From the NCBI GenBank assembly GCA_903919035.1, contig CAIXGY010000061.1, positions 1-38,533 on the forward strand: a DNA stretch of 38,533 bases, in the 5' to 3' direction. A program made the position numbers and the translations under genes. The stretch comes from an uncultured Planctomycetaceae bacterium (GTDB lineage Bacteria; Planctomycetota; Planctomycetia; Pirellulales; UBA1268). The notes under the pieces were generated by a model. That model made no database searches. It saw only the letters and a program-made list of their open reading frames with translations, and had not been told where the DNA came from. Positions 13,701 to 21,910 of the stretch are shown piece by piece (the first letter of the stretch is position 1; every line of letters starts with the position of its first letter).

Positions 13701-16700
13701 CCAGCGGTCGCTCGCGCAGCAGGCGGCCGGCGAATGAATGGATCGTGCCGATCACCATCGCATCGATCCGGGCAAGGGCGGCCGTGAATCGGGCCTGCTC
13801 GACCGGATCGGCAGCCGCAACAGCTGCCCGCTGCAACTTCTCGCGAAACCGACGACGCAACTCCGCCGCGGCTTTTTTCGTGAACGTCACCGCCACGATC
13901 CCTTCGGGCCGAGCCGTGCCGGTGCGCACCAACGCCAGCATCCGGTCGACGATGCACGTCGTCTTTCCGGTGCCGGCGGCGGCCTCGACGAGGAGCGTGG
14001 TCGTGAGATCGCCCCGGATGCGCTGCCGGACTGGCTCATCGGGCGGCGGGACCGGCGGCGCGGGATGCGGTGTGAGCGCGAGCGGTGACGGATGGGGTCG
14101 GCGGATCTCGGGCACGGCCCGTCCGCGCAACTCGCCGCGGAGCGCACCAAACAGGTCACGGAGTGCCGCGGAGGCGGCCACCATCCGGGCTGCGTCTCGA
14201 GTCACTTCTTCGGCATCGCCGCAGACCGTCGCGAAGTCGCAAAACGCGCAGTCACTTCGCTCGCTCGTCGGCAGAAAGGCGCCCTGCCCGGCGATTTCGG
14301 CAAGTTGCCGCACGAGCGTCGTGCAGGTGTAGAGTTGATCGGCCGTCCACTCGAGCCGGCGGCCTTTGCCGGCCCGCGTCGGAAAGAAATACCCGAACCG
14401 CTCCACCTGCCCGCTCCCCGCCGCACAGCCAGGATCGGCGAGCCGCGTCCGCAGCATCACCAGATAGAGCCCGTGCTGGAGCGTGCGCCCGCCCTGAAAC
14501 GGATCGGCGGCGGCGGTGTCGGGAAATCCATAGCCGCTGCCGCTCTTGTAGTCCCACAGCGTGTAGCCGCGATCGTCGCCCGATTCACGGACGTCGATCC
14601 GGTCGATCCGGCCACGCAGCCGGATCGTCTCGCCCGGCGCGAGCGACACCGCCACCGGCTCACGGACGTCGAACGGCGTGCCGCAGCCGGCTGGCTCCAC
14701 ACCGATCGCCGCCTCGATAGCCAGGGGTCTCCGCCCCGACTCCCGGCACGACCGGGCCTCGTCATGGAGGAACGTCCGCATCGCCGTGCGAAGTTCGTCG
14801 CGGCGGGCCTCGAAGGCAAGCGACGTCAGCGGCGGCTGGCGGCGTCGACTGGCCTCGAGTTCCTCGTCGAGGATCGCGTGCACGCCGGCGAGGTCACGGT
14901 CGAAGTCGGGCAACTCACCACGCTCGATGAGTCCGCGCATGAACCGCTCGAGCACCGTGTGCAGCAGGCTGCCGGCGTCGAGCGCGGTCAGCCAGCGATC
15001 GGTATCCTCGTCGAACGTGTCGAGCGGCTCGATGCCGAGACCGTATCGGAAGAAGAACCGCCGCGGGCAGGCCCCGAGCGACTCCAGACTGTTGGGCGAC
15101 GCCGCACGGCCCGCGTCTGCGCGCGGATCGAGCCGCGGGCCGGCCGCGGGCACATGCCCGTCGTAGGGCGTAAAGTCGGTGGAGGCCCGCGCCGCCGCGG
15201 CCACCTGGCCGTGCGCGAGGTAGTCGCGATGGGCGACGAGCATCGCCTGCACCTCGGCGGCGGTGGCCGTCGATCCCAGGACAGCGAGCCGCCATTGCGA
15301 CTCGTCGAGGGCGAGTGCCGGGTCGGTCGGCACGAACGACTCCGGCGGGGCCAGCGTCTGCAGCAGGTCGTCCACCGTCTCCAGCGGATCGCCGATCGCC
15401 TGGGCATGGAGCGCGAGCAGAGCCGGTGACGGAAACACCTCCGCGTCGTCGGCCATGTCGCGGCACGTGAATCCGAGCCACACCTCGCCGCGGAGCCTCG
15501 CCAACAGCCTTCGCCAGAGGTCCAGATTGCGGGCGGCGGCGTCGCGGGCCACGGTCAGCCGGGCCTCCGGCCGCACGGCGTTGATGTCCATGCGATCGCC
15601 TTCGGTGAGCACCGGATCGGTCGCAGAGCCGCCGGGGAAGCGGTTTTCGTCGAGCCCGAGCACGAAGGTGTAGGGGCGGCCGGAGTGGCCGCCCGCGGCG
15701 AACCCGCAGACATGGATGGAGCCGGGCCGCGGGCCCGAGCCCAGCACGACGAGTTCCGCCGGAAGTTGCTCGAGCCACTCGAGCATGTCACGGGCGGTGG
15801 CGCGGTCGCCCTGCCACGTCAGCATCGCATCGATCTCATCCAGGATGAGCCGCCGGGCGTTGCCGTCGAACTCACTGTCGGCGGCGCAGAGATCGTGGAT
15901 GAATCGCCGGGCCCCCTCGAGCGCCGACCTCGCGGTGGGCTCGGCGCCGCCCTCGCAGTCGCCGATGGCGCGGGCCAGCGCCACGAGGGCGTCGAGGCGG
16001 CCGGTGGTCCGCTCCTTGCGGGCCGCGAGCGCCTCGGGGGTGGCTGACTCGACGCCATCTTCTTCATCGTCGGCTCCGCGGGCGAATGCGGCGACAGGCT
16101 GCTCATGGGCCCGCGCCGCCGCGGCCGCCAGCATCGAGACGGTCCGGTCGAGTCCCCGGCCGATCTTCACACCCCGCAACTGCCGCACGAGTGCGCCGGC
16201 CCGCGGCGCGTCGGGCAGGAGACGGGCCAGGTCGATCACGCCGTCACGGAGCAGCCGCTCGAATCCGGCCTGCGGATGGCCGTCGCGCCGCCAGGCAAGC
16301 CAGCCTGCGAGCGCCCGGCCGGGCTTCGAGTCGGCCAGCGGCAGCCCCTCGGCAAAGGTGACGGGCAGATGATCGTCGCGGCCCCCACCCGGCGCCGGCG
16401 GCCGAGGCAGGGCAGCGACAATCTCGCGGACGAGCGCGGGATACGTGGCCGCGTCGGTGTGGATGATCTCGATCTCATCGAACCGCAGGCCACGGGCCAG
16501 TGCCGTCCGCAGCACGTGGCGGACTTCATTGGCTTCGCCGGCGGCGCGGAAGATGGAAATATGCTTTATGTCGATCGGAGCCGGAGCCGCGGGGAGCGGC
16601 TGGTCGGTCGAGAGCGTGCGGACGGTCACGCCTGGAGCGGCGGCGAGCGCGTCCAGCAGCCGACGTTCGAGCGGTGGCGGATCGACGTCATCGGGGACGA

Positions 16701-17397
16701 GCACGACCTCGATCGCGGGTGGCACGCGGCCCGTGGCCACATGGTCGATCGCGAGGGCGAACTCGCCTGACTGGTCGATGAGATTGACCGCCTCGAGTGA
16801 CGCCGTGTAGCGGTCGAGCAGGAGGCCGATGTCGCGGGCCCGCGCCGTGTGCCCCAACGCGGCGACGAGATCGCCCGACGTGAGGCCCGACGCCCGCAGC
16901 GCCTCGAGGCTCACCAGCACCCGCTCGGCGAGCCGGCGCAGCGGACCAATCACGTCACGGAACGACTCGAGATCGCCGCGACTCTCCTCGAGCATCCGCT
17001 CCACGGCCACGAGCCTGGCCCGCGGCGGGGCCAGTGCGGTGCCCGACGCGGCCAGCGTGTCGGCAACGATGTCGAAGGCGAGGGCGGGCAGCGTGGTGAC
17101 GTGCAGATCGCCGACCGGATGACCGAGGCGGACGATGGTCTCGACCCACTCCTGCCCCACGCGGCGCGACGGGGCGACGAGCCAGGCGGAGCCGCCGCCG
17201 CGAGCGACGATCTCGTCGAGCGCGGCGATGAGCGACCGGGAGAGCGTGTTGGCCTGCGGCGGCGCCCGGCCCGGCAAGCCGCCGGCCACCATCCCCAGCC
17301 GGCTCGACGCGGGCACGGGCACCTCGAGCGCATGCCAGGCCGGGGATTGCCACGCGGTCGCCGCAGGCCGGTCGGAGGTCTTCCGTGACGAACTCAT
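10717..17397 (-). CDS. Single-chain AddB-AddA helicase-nuclease fusion
   Basis: One open frame of 2226 codons carries both subunits of an AddAB-type double-strand-break resection enzyme. Residues about 1-760 resemble AddB's helicase-like region, with a degenerate Walker A (LVAPSRRVGQEW). Residues about 770-1060 form the AddB Fe-S nuclease: GACPRRFFF (first Cys), DAGSLLHTVLERF, TLWDYKSGSG (Asp949) and CAFCDFATVC. A proline-rich linker follows (about 1100-1125). The AddA half has Walker A AAGTGKTT (Lys1145), ILVDEFQDTDP (Asp1483), VVGDPKQSLYRFRRADI, VMNLHKAKGLEAPVVFL, YVAATRA, and a C-terminal nuclease with GVIDLVF and VVDWKTD (Asp2187). AddA and AddB are normally separate genes. There is no internal stop or frameshift. 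The amidohydrolase gene lies 174 bases upstream on the same strand. Confidence 0.93.
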   Translation of the reverse strand: MSSSRKTSDRPAATAWQSPAWHALEVPVPASSRLGMVAGGLPGRAPPQANTLSRSLIAALDEIVARGGGSAWLVAPSRRVGQEWVETIVRLGHPVGDLHVTTLPALAFDIVADTLAASGTALAPPRARLVAVERMLEESRGDLESFRDVIGPLRRLAERVLVSLEALRASGLTSGDLVAALGHTARARDIGLLLDRYTASLEAVNLIDQSGEFALAIDHVATGRVPPAIEVVLVPDDVDPPPLERRLLDALAAAPGVTVRTLSTDQPLPAAPAPIDIKHISIFRAAGEANEVRHVLRTALARGLRFDEIEIIHTDAATYPALVREIVAALPRPPAPGGGRDDHLPVTFAEGLPLADSKPGRALAGWLAWRRDGHPQAGFERLLRDGVIDLARLLPDAPRAGALVRQLRGVKIGRGLDRTVSMLAAAAARAHEQPVAAFARGADDEEDGVESATPEALAARKERTTGRLDALVALARAIGDCEGGAEPTARSALEGARRFIHDLCAADSEFDGNARRLILDEIDAMLTWQGDRATARDMLEWLEQLPAELVVLGSGPRPGSIHVCGFAAGGHSGRPYTFVLGLDENRFPGGSATDPVLTEGDRMDINAVRPEARLTVARDAAARNLDLWRRLLARLRGEVWLGFTCRDMADDAEVFPSPALLALHAQAIGDPLETVDDLLQTLAPPESFVPTDPALALDESQWRLAVLGSTATAAEVQAMLVAHRDYLAHGQVAAAARASTDFTPYDGHVPAAGPRLDPRADAGRAASPNSLESLGACPRRFFFRYGLGIEPLDTFDEDTDRWLTALDAGSLLHTVLERFMRGLIERGELPDFDRDLAGVHAILDEELEASRRRQPPLTSLAFEARRDELRTAMRTFLHDEARSCRESGRRPLAIEAAIGVEPAGCGTPFDVREPVAVSLAPGETIRLRGRIDRIDVRESGDDRGYTLWDYKSGSGYGFPDTAAADPFQGGRTLQHGLYLVMLRTRLADPGCAAGSGQVERFGYFFPTRAGKGRRLEWTADQLYTCTTLVRQLAEIAGQGAFLPTSERSDCAFCDFATVCGDAEEVTRDAARMVAASAALRDLFGALRGELRGRAVPEIRRPHPSPLALTPHPAPPVPPPDEPVRQRIRGDLTTTLLVEAAAGTGKTTCIVDRMLALVRTGTARPEGIVAVTFTKKAAAELRRRFREKLQRAAVAAADPVEQARFTAALARIDAMVIGTIHSFAGRLLRERPLEAGVDPAFRELDDSADRLLRRQAWRAFVTAAPTDHPQLLADLAAVGLRLGDLSPLFIERFATYGDVEHWPTPAAAPPDVATVVAAIESFAARIEAAEFTEPAARGSDDLMTALEQFARLVRRCDTTSVIAVMEVLQELERTPKVTQTNWPGSGPTAAATREAKKALALGWQAEWERLRETVAAPALAQWRAHRYPVAIAALRAAGVEYDRLRAERGGLSFQDLLGKAARLLAGHPEVRRAFRRRYTHILVDEFQDTDPVQAEMLLLLTAGDVGERDWRKCVPVAGSLFVVGDPKQSLYRFRRADIVTYAAVRDIIAACGDVLALTTNFRSRGDLVAWANDVFAAEFPPAATLESPAFMPSTSGRREAAAGGGEPGWLTGIRTLRFVRAGTAGPAWVEREAREVAAFIRGAIEAGLAVPRTVEEAGRGATTACRPGDFLLVARERKHLGIYAAALHAAGLPVDVTGTLGEDQAESLRAVRTCLAAVADPDDPIAMLALLRGSTFGFSDAELFAYREAGGRFGGAIDVPAGLDAGLAARFAGARDAIARWRTWQRHLPVVAAVDRVIDDAGLLLLAAAADGAGGPGGRAVAGLLLAFLERLRAERLDVVSLHDCLDLLDELVGKATREEFDPLTIDVPSADRVRVMNLHKAKGLEAPVVFLVDYQRRSPSDDATAGPFLHVDRAGDRTTGWLAVTQSVGWATRIVAAPLGWDDLRLRERAFEEAEQLRLDYVAATRAGCGLVVSLFEKHEPATKTKPEAFVAHGAWGRFAGHLDGVPDIPGLPAAGMAVPAQAAKPAPGDWAAIQVSLAACVPPTFARIAPRELLTEPAEGIRFTGDGLGEPWGRAIHRLLELAFRDRGLDIPAAAVTVLSSEDVSLVHLDRAVATVRGVLASDVWRRAQASPARLAEVPFSVQVRGADLPEGVRKFAGDGGPLPTVIRGVIDLVFSDTAGRWTVVDWKTDAVTAASERLLAEHYRPQVELYADCWSLLVSRQQDG

Positions 17398-17571
17398 GGG
17401 CCGCCCATTGTGTTCAGGCGTTCAGTGACTGTCCAGTGGATCGTGACGCGCTCGCCAGCCTGTCGGCTTTCGCGCCGACGGCGGACGCCGCCCTCCGCCG
17501 GCGGTTGCCCGACCGGCGCCACCGGGCACAGGCTTCCGGTCTGCACATCGACCCCGCGCTGAGGCGTGGCG

Positions 17572-19269
17572 TCAGCGGTCGGCAGGACGACGCCAGACCG
17601 TGACGCCCTCCTTGATCGTCTCGTCGACGTGGATGTCCTTGATCACACCGGGTTCGACCGTGAGCGGGTTGGCCGAGAGGATCGCCAGATCGGCGAGCTT
17701 GCCGACGGAGATCGAGCCTTTCATCTCCTCCTCGCCGTATTGCCGGGCTCCGTCGATCGTGATCGCCTCGAGGGCCTCGAGCGGCGTGATTCGCTCGGCC
17801 GCACCGAGCACGCGGCCCGACCGCGTCTCCCGATTCACCGCCGAGTGGATCGTGAAGAGTTGATCGAGCGGCGAGACGTTGAAATCGGTGTGATTGGTCG
17901 GTCGGAGGCCGAGCGCCCGGGCCGACTTCATCGGGCTGATCCCCTCGGCCTGCGCCAGGCCACGGTTGGCAACGTGCGTGTCACCGAAATAGAAGCAGTG
18001 GAGCGTGAAGAAGGACGGCGTGATCTTCCAGGCGGCATACTTCGCGAGCTGGTCGGGACGGATGAATTGAGAGTGCACCCCGACCGTGCCCCGCGGCTTC
18101 GCCGGATCGTCGCCGGATGCGACGCGGTGGGCCTCCAGGAAGGCGTCGATCGCGGCGTCGCCGTTGCAGTGGACGAACATCGGTGCGTCGCCCGCGTAGA
18201 CCTGCTTCACCATCTCGTTGAGTTCGGCCTGCGGAAAGCTCGGCTCGCCCCGCCAGTTTTTCTGGCCCGCCGGGCCGTCCACGAGGTACGGCGTGGAGAA
18301 GAACGCCGTCCGACCCTGCGGCGAGCCATCCATCAACAGCTTCACGCCGCCGATTCGCAGTCGGTTCGTGTACGCCTTCTCCACCTGCGGCGGCTTGCCG
18401 GCGAAGATCGCGGCGAGGTCGGTGACGAAGGGCAGGGCGATCACGTCGAGCTTGAGCAGCCCGCGGGCTGCGATGATCCGGAGGAGGTCCATCTGGTGCT
18501 TCATCGTGGCCCCCTCCTGAGCCGTCGTGATGCCCTCCCGCAGGTAGAGTTCCTGACCGGTCGTGATGAGCTTCACGAGTTCGTCGTCCGTGGGTCCCGG
18601 CACCTTCGCGAAGATCGGCAGGAAGGCGGTCTCGAAGAGCAGCCCGTTCGGCTCTTCCGAGCCCGCCTCACGGCCGATGACGCCGCCCGGAGGCGTGGGC
18701 GTGGCGGCCGTGACGTCATAGGCGGCGAGCGCGCGGGAATTCAGCATCGCACCGTGGCCCGACACGTGGACGAGGATCACGGGGTTGTCTGGAAAGGCGG
18801 CGTCGAGTTCCTGCTTCGTGGGTGCGCGCTTCTCGGCGAGCAGTTCAGGGTCGTAGCCGAAGCCGACGACAAATCGACCGGGGCCGAGATGCAGGCGATC
18901 ACGGACCTTCTTCAGTTGGTCGATGACGTCGGCGACGGTCGTGCACGGCCCGGCCGGAGGCGATGCACACAGCGCCTGCACCTGCACCTGCCCGCAGGTG
19001 AAGAAGTGGCTGTGGCCGTCGATGAAGCCCGGCACGAGCGTCTTGCCGGCGAGTTCGGTGACCTCCGTCGCCGGGCCGCGGTGCTGCATCACCTCGGCCT
19101 CGGTGCCGACGGCCACGATCCGGCCGGCCGCGATGGCGACGGCCTCGGCCGCAGGCTGAGTGGGGTCGATCGTGACGATCGGCCCGCCGCGGACGATGCG
19201 GTCGGCCGGAGCAGCGGCGGCATTCAGACAGAGTGCCGCGAGAATCAGACTCAGCGTGCGGATGACCAT
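17572..19269 (-). CDS. Secreted amidohydrolase (YtcJ-like)
   Basis: The 565-residue product begins with a signal peptide (MVIRTLSLILAALCLNAAAAPA). The amidohydrolase fold follows: IVTIDP, AIAAGRIVAVG, KTLVPGFIDGHSHFF (metal ligands His86 and His88), GKLADLAILSANPL near the C-terminus, and a TITI-type segment ALEAITIDGARQYG. This is the YtcJ/AepA-type branch, metal-dependent hydrolases of amide-like bonds with unknown natural substrates. Export suggests it acts on extracellular or periplasmic compounds. It lies upstream of, and co-directional with, the AddB-AddA gene, separated by 174 bases. The divergent DUF3293 gene starts 95 bases away. ATG 19269 begins the signal peptide directly. Confidence 0.92.
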   Translation of the reverse strand: MVIRTLSLILAALCLNAAAAPADRIVRGGPIVTIDPTQPAAEAVAIAAGRIVAVGTEAEVMQHRGPATEVTELAGKTLVPGFIDGHSHFFTCGQVQVQALCASPPAGPCTTVADVIDQLKKVRDRLHLGPGRFVVGFGYDPELLAEKRAPTKQELDAAFPDNPVILVHVSGHGAMLNSRALAAYDVTAATPTPPGGVIGREAGSEEPNGLLFETAFLPIFAKVPGPTDDELVKLITTGQELYLREGITTAQEGATMKHQMDLLRIIAARGLLKLDVIALPFVTDLAAIFAGKPPQVEKAYTNRLRIGGVKLLMDGSPQGRTAFFSTPYLVDGPAGQKNWRGEPSFPQAELNEMVKQVYAGDAPMFVHCNGDAAIDAFLEAHRVASGDDPAKPRGTVGVHSQFIRPDQLAKYAAWKITPSFFTLHCFYFGDTHVANRGLAQAEGISPMKSARALGLRPTNHTDFNVSPLDQLFTIHSAVNRETRSGRVLGAAERITPLEALEAITIDGARQYGEEEMKGSISVGKLADLAILSANPLTVEPGVIKDIHVDETIKEGVTVWRRPADR

Positions 19270-19364
19270 GATGGGCTCCTCGGTGGCGGCGGTCGAGAAA
19301 ACATCTCATCATGAATCGCCGCGGGTCGCCAGCCCCCGGTGGGTCCCCGTTGGCAGGACAGCGC

Positions 19365-19805
19365 ATGACAAACTTCCGGGAGAGGCTGCGGGCGGCCTAC
19401 GAGGCCACCGACTATCTGTTCTCGGCCGGACCACGAGGTCCGTTCGCGATCCGCTGCGGCGCGACTTCGGCCGAGGTCGATGCGCTGCTGGCCGCGACGG
19501 GCCATGACCACTGGGCGTATGTGACGGCCTGCAATCCGAGGTCGGAGCGGCTCTCGGCCGCCGCGAATGCGGAGCGCATGGCCCGGCTGGGGACGCTGGT
19601 CCGCGACCGTGGGCTCCCACACTTCGCCGGGGCCGGCATCGCGAGCGGCGGCGACTGGCCGCCGGAGCAGAGCCTGCTCATCCTCGGGATCACGACGGCC
19701 GAGGCCGCTGAACTCGGTCGCTCGTTCGAGCAGTTCGCGATCGTCGTGGGCCGCCGCGGCGAGCCCGCCCGGCTCATGTGGATCGACCCCGAAACCGCCA
19801 CGTGA
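19365..19805 (+). CDS. DUF3293 family protein
   Basis: From ATG 19365 the product has 146 residues and follows the DUF3293 pattern: LRAAYEATDYLF, HDHWAYVTACNPRSERLSAA, NAERMARLGTLVRDRGL, GGDWPPEQSLLILGIT, and a final strand with ARLMWID. DUF3293 proteins are small cytosolic proteins of unknown function. The tracked ORF begins 18 codons earlier with a low-complexity stretch; AGGA about 10 bases before ATG 19365 and the family start favour the shorter form. It is divergent from the amidohydrolase gene. Confidence 0.9.
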   Translation: MTNFRERLRAAYEATDYLFSAGPRGPFAIRCGATSAEVDALLAATGHDHWAYVTACNPRSERLSAAANAERMARLGTLVRDRGLPHFAGAGIASGGDWPPEQSLLILGITTAEAAELGRSFEQFAIVVGRRGEPARLMWIDPETAT

Positions 19806-19907
19806 GGCCACCGCGCGAGGCTGGAAACGGCCGTTATTCCCGGTCGCCACGGGCTTCCGACGCCGCCGATCGCCTGCTAGCCTCTCGACCCCCCAGGGAG
19901 GCCCTGC

Positions 19908-20738
19908 ATGCTCCGCGGCTGGATCCTCGTCGTGGTTTGTCTGATCAACGCGATCGCCGCCACCGCGTGCCGCGCGGAGGCCGAGCACGAGGCACCACCG
20001 CGGAAGTTCGCCATGCGTGTCGAGAGCGAACTCTTCAGCGGTGGCAGCCAGCCCGTTGCCCGCAGCATCACGCTATTTCGTGACGGGGTGGCCTGGGACT
20101 TTCTCGAACTACCCACCTCGGGCAAGGGCCGCGGCGATGCCCCGATGCGGCTCGCCGAGATCGCGCTCCATGACCCGGCGCGGGAACGGGTGGTCGTGAT
20201 CGATCCCGAGCGACACGTGAAGACGCAGGTTGAATCGCTGCGGCTCGAGCGGTTGAGCGTGTCGCTGGCCAAGTGGGCCAGGGGCTCGGACGACCGGCTC
20301 GTGCGCTGGGCGGGTGGCCCGGACTTCGCCGCTGGACTCACCGAAACCGCCGACACGATCGAGCTGGCCGGACCACGGGTCCGCTACGCCGTGGACCTCG
20401 AGGAGGCCCCATCCTTGGAGGCCGCGACCGCCTACCGTAAGTTCGCCGACTCCGCACTCCTCATGCGGGCGCTCATCCACCCGGGCGGCATCCCGCCTTT
20501 CCCTCGGCTCGCGTTGAACCGACGGCTCGAGGCCGCCGGCGCCATTCCCAGTCGGGTGACACTCGAGGTCGAGCCACGCCTCGGCGCGCTGGCAGGCCAG
20601 TCCGAGCGGCTCACCTGTGTTCACAAGGTGCATCCGGCCATCCTGACCGCCGATGCGACGCGGATCGAGGAAGCCGAGGCCCACGTGGCCACCGCGGAGA
20701 ACGTCGATCTCGCGACGTTCGCCACCGACGCGAAGTGA
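19908..20738 (+). CDS. Secreted hypothetical protein
   Basis: The 276-residue product has a signal peptide (GWILVVVCLINAIAATACRAEA) and a mature region of mixed strands and helices. I do not recognise the family. Visible features are FAMRVESELFSGGSQPVARSI, VVIDPERHVKTQVESLRLERLSVSL, YAVDLEEAPSLEAATAYRKFADSALLMRALIHPGG, and RVTLEVEPRLGALAGQSERL. These suggest a periplasmic beta-rich domain, possibly a lipoprotein-like ligand binder. GGGAGG lies about 7 bases before ATG 19908, a strong ribosome site. It ends 264 bases before csrA and probably forms its own transcript. Confidence 0.8.
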   Translation: MLRGWILVVVCLINAIAATACRAEAEHEAPPRKFAMRVESELFSGGSQPVARSITLFRDGVAWDFLELPTSGKGRGDAPMRLAEIALHDPARERVVVIDPERHVKTQVESLRLERLSVSLAKWARGSDDRLVRWAGGPDFAAGLTETADTIELAGPRVRYAVDLEEAPSLEAATAYRKFADSALLMRALIHPGGIPPFPRLALNRRLEAAGAIPSRVTLEVEPRLGALAGQSERLTCVHKVHPAILTADATRIEEAEAHVATAENVDLATFATDAK

Positions 20739-20935
20739 GCCGAAGTGCCCGCGCCGGGCGCCGCCGTCACAAAGCGTTTCCCCGGTGATTCAGCGGTCGC
20801 CGACAAGAAAGTCTGCCTGACCGGACGATGTTTCCTCCGGCTCAAGGCTTTCCCAATCGTCTCGGTCGGGGCGTGCAGGGCGTTCGGCGGGGGCGGGGGA
20901 ATGCCATGGCGGCCGGTGCCGCTTTCGGTGGCCGG

Positions 20936-20965
20936 TTGACACCTGTACGCGTGTTCCGTTACATT
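20936..20965 (+). promoter_or_regulatory. Predicted sigma70-type promoter of csrA
   Basis: A perfect -35 TTGACA (20936-20941) is followed after 18 bases by TACATT (20960-20965), a 4/6 match to the -10 consensus. It sits in an AT-rich island just before csrA. The transcript would start about 30 bases upstream of the ATG. A CGGAGG ribosome site (20991-20996) follows. It would serve csrA and probably the coupled genes after it. Confidence 0.62.
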
Positions 20966-21002
20966 CATTCAACCATCATTCACGGAAGAACGGAGGCTTT
21001 TC

Positions 21003-21221
21003 ATGCTGGTGCTCTCCCGCAAACAAAACGAACGGATTCGGGTCGGCGATTCGGTGGTGGTCACGGTGGTCCGCGTGAGCGGTGACAAGGTGCGGATTGG
21101 TATCGAGGCTCCTCCCACGGTGCGCGTGCTGCGGGACGAGCTCGAAGAGACGCTCGGTGACGTGACGGTCGACACGTCTGCGGAGCTCCCGATCCCCCGG
21201 CTGTTCAAGTTCGTGGGCTGA
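21003..21221 (+). CDS. csrA: Carbon storage regulator CsrA
   Basis: The 72-residue product begins MLVLSRKQNERIRVGDSVVVTVV, then DKVRIGIEAPPTVRVLRDEL: the canonical CsrA fold of five strands and a helix. The RNA-binding segments LSRK near the N-terminus and the VRVLRDEL segment are preserved. CsrA dimers bind GGA motifs in mRNA leaders, blocking translation or changing stability. The C-terminus is about ten residues longer than E. coli CsrA (61 residues). The upstream CGGAGG could itself be a binding site, allowing autoregulation. The next gene starts 5 bases after the stop. Confidence 0.97.
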   Translation: MLVLSRKQNERIRVGDSVVVTVVRVSGDKVRIGIEAPPTVRVLRDELEETLGDVTVDTSAELPIPRLFKFVG

Positions 21222-21226
21222 CGCCG

Positions 21227-21910
21227 ATGCCGGCACCCCGCGAGCCGTCGCCGCCCCCGCGCCCGCGGCGGCGACGCAGCGTGTGGGCGGTGCCGGCAGC
21301 CGGGGCGGCCGCGATCGTGGTGGTGGCGATCGCGGCCGCCCGCTGGTCACCGGGATGGTACGCCGAACGACTCGCGGTCGGGGATGTCGCCGCCGCCGAT
21401 CGTGACGCCCGGCGGCTCGTGACCGCAGTCGCCGGCCTCCGCGTCGCGGCTGGACAGCCCGGCCAGTGGGGAGTTGCCATCCGCGAGCAGGAACTCAACG
21501 CCTGGCTGGCCACCGACCTGCCGCGACACCATGCTGCGGCGCTGCCGACCGGCGTCCGCGAGCCGCGGGTCGGCCTCGAGGTGGGCCGAGTCCGCATCGC
21601 CGCCCGGGTCGCGATGGGCCCGATCGAAGGGCTCGTGTCGCTGCTGGTCGAGCCGCGGCTTCGGGCCAACGATCAACTCGAACTCGCCGTCAGCGAGGCC
21701 CGCTGCGGGGCGCTGCCGATTCCGGCCGGGCCGTTCGTCCACCGCCTGGCGAGCCTGTTCCGCCGGCTCGGTTTCGCGACGGACGTGCGCCGACTGGACG
21801 GCCGCAGCGTGGCCGTGGTTTCCTTGGGTGGCCGCGGCGCGGTGCTGCGGGGAGTGACGGTGGACGCCGGTGAACTGCTGATCGCCGGCTTGACCGAGGA
21901 AACGCGATGA
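21227..21910 (+). CDS. Single-pass membrane hypothetical protein
   Basis: The 227-residue product has a proline- and arginine-rich cytosolic tail (PREPSPPPRPRRRR), then one membrane helix (SVWAVPAAGAAAIVVVAIAAA) with the rest outside. The outer part includes REQELNAWLATDLPRHH, then strand pairs such as VRIAARVAMGPIEGLVSLLVEP and ANDQLELAVSEARCGALPIPAGPFV. This arrangement, with an ELNAWLA helix followed by a lipid-protein-like beta sheet, recalls bacterial membrane-anchored proteins of the DUF2140/LmeA sort, but the match is weak. It starts 5 bases after csrA and overlaps the next gene by ATGA (21907-21910), so it belongs to the csrA operon. Confidence 0.8.
   Translation: MPAPREPSPPPRPRRRRSVWAVPAAGAAAIVVVAIAAARWSPGWYAERLAVGDVAAADRDARRLVTAVAGLRVAAGQPGQWGVAIREQELNAWLATDLPRHHAAALPTGVREPRVGLEVGRVRIAARVAMGPIEGLVSLLVEPRLRANDQLELAVSEARCGALPIPAGPFVHRLASLFRRLGFATDVRRLDGRSVAVVSLGGRGAVLRGVTVDAGELLIAGLTEETR

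Noticed and set aside
13990-14120. Possible internal start splitting AddB-AddA into two proteins
   Set aside because: No stop codon, no overlapping ATGA and no clear ribosome site occur in the linker; the frame continues unbroken.
14092-15429. 445-residue ORF on the + strand
   Set aside because: Shadow of the AddB nuclease region; composition typical of an antisense GC-rich frame.
17566-19314. 582-residue ORF on the + strand
   Set aside because: Antisense to the amidohydrolase, which has a signal peptide and HSH metal motif.
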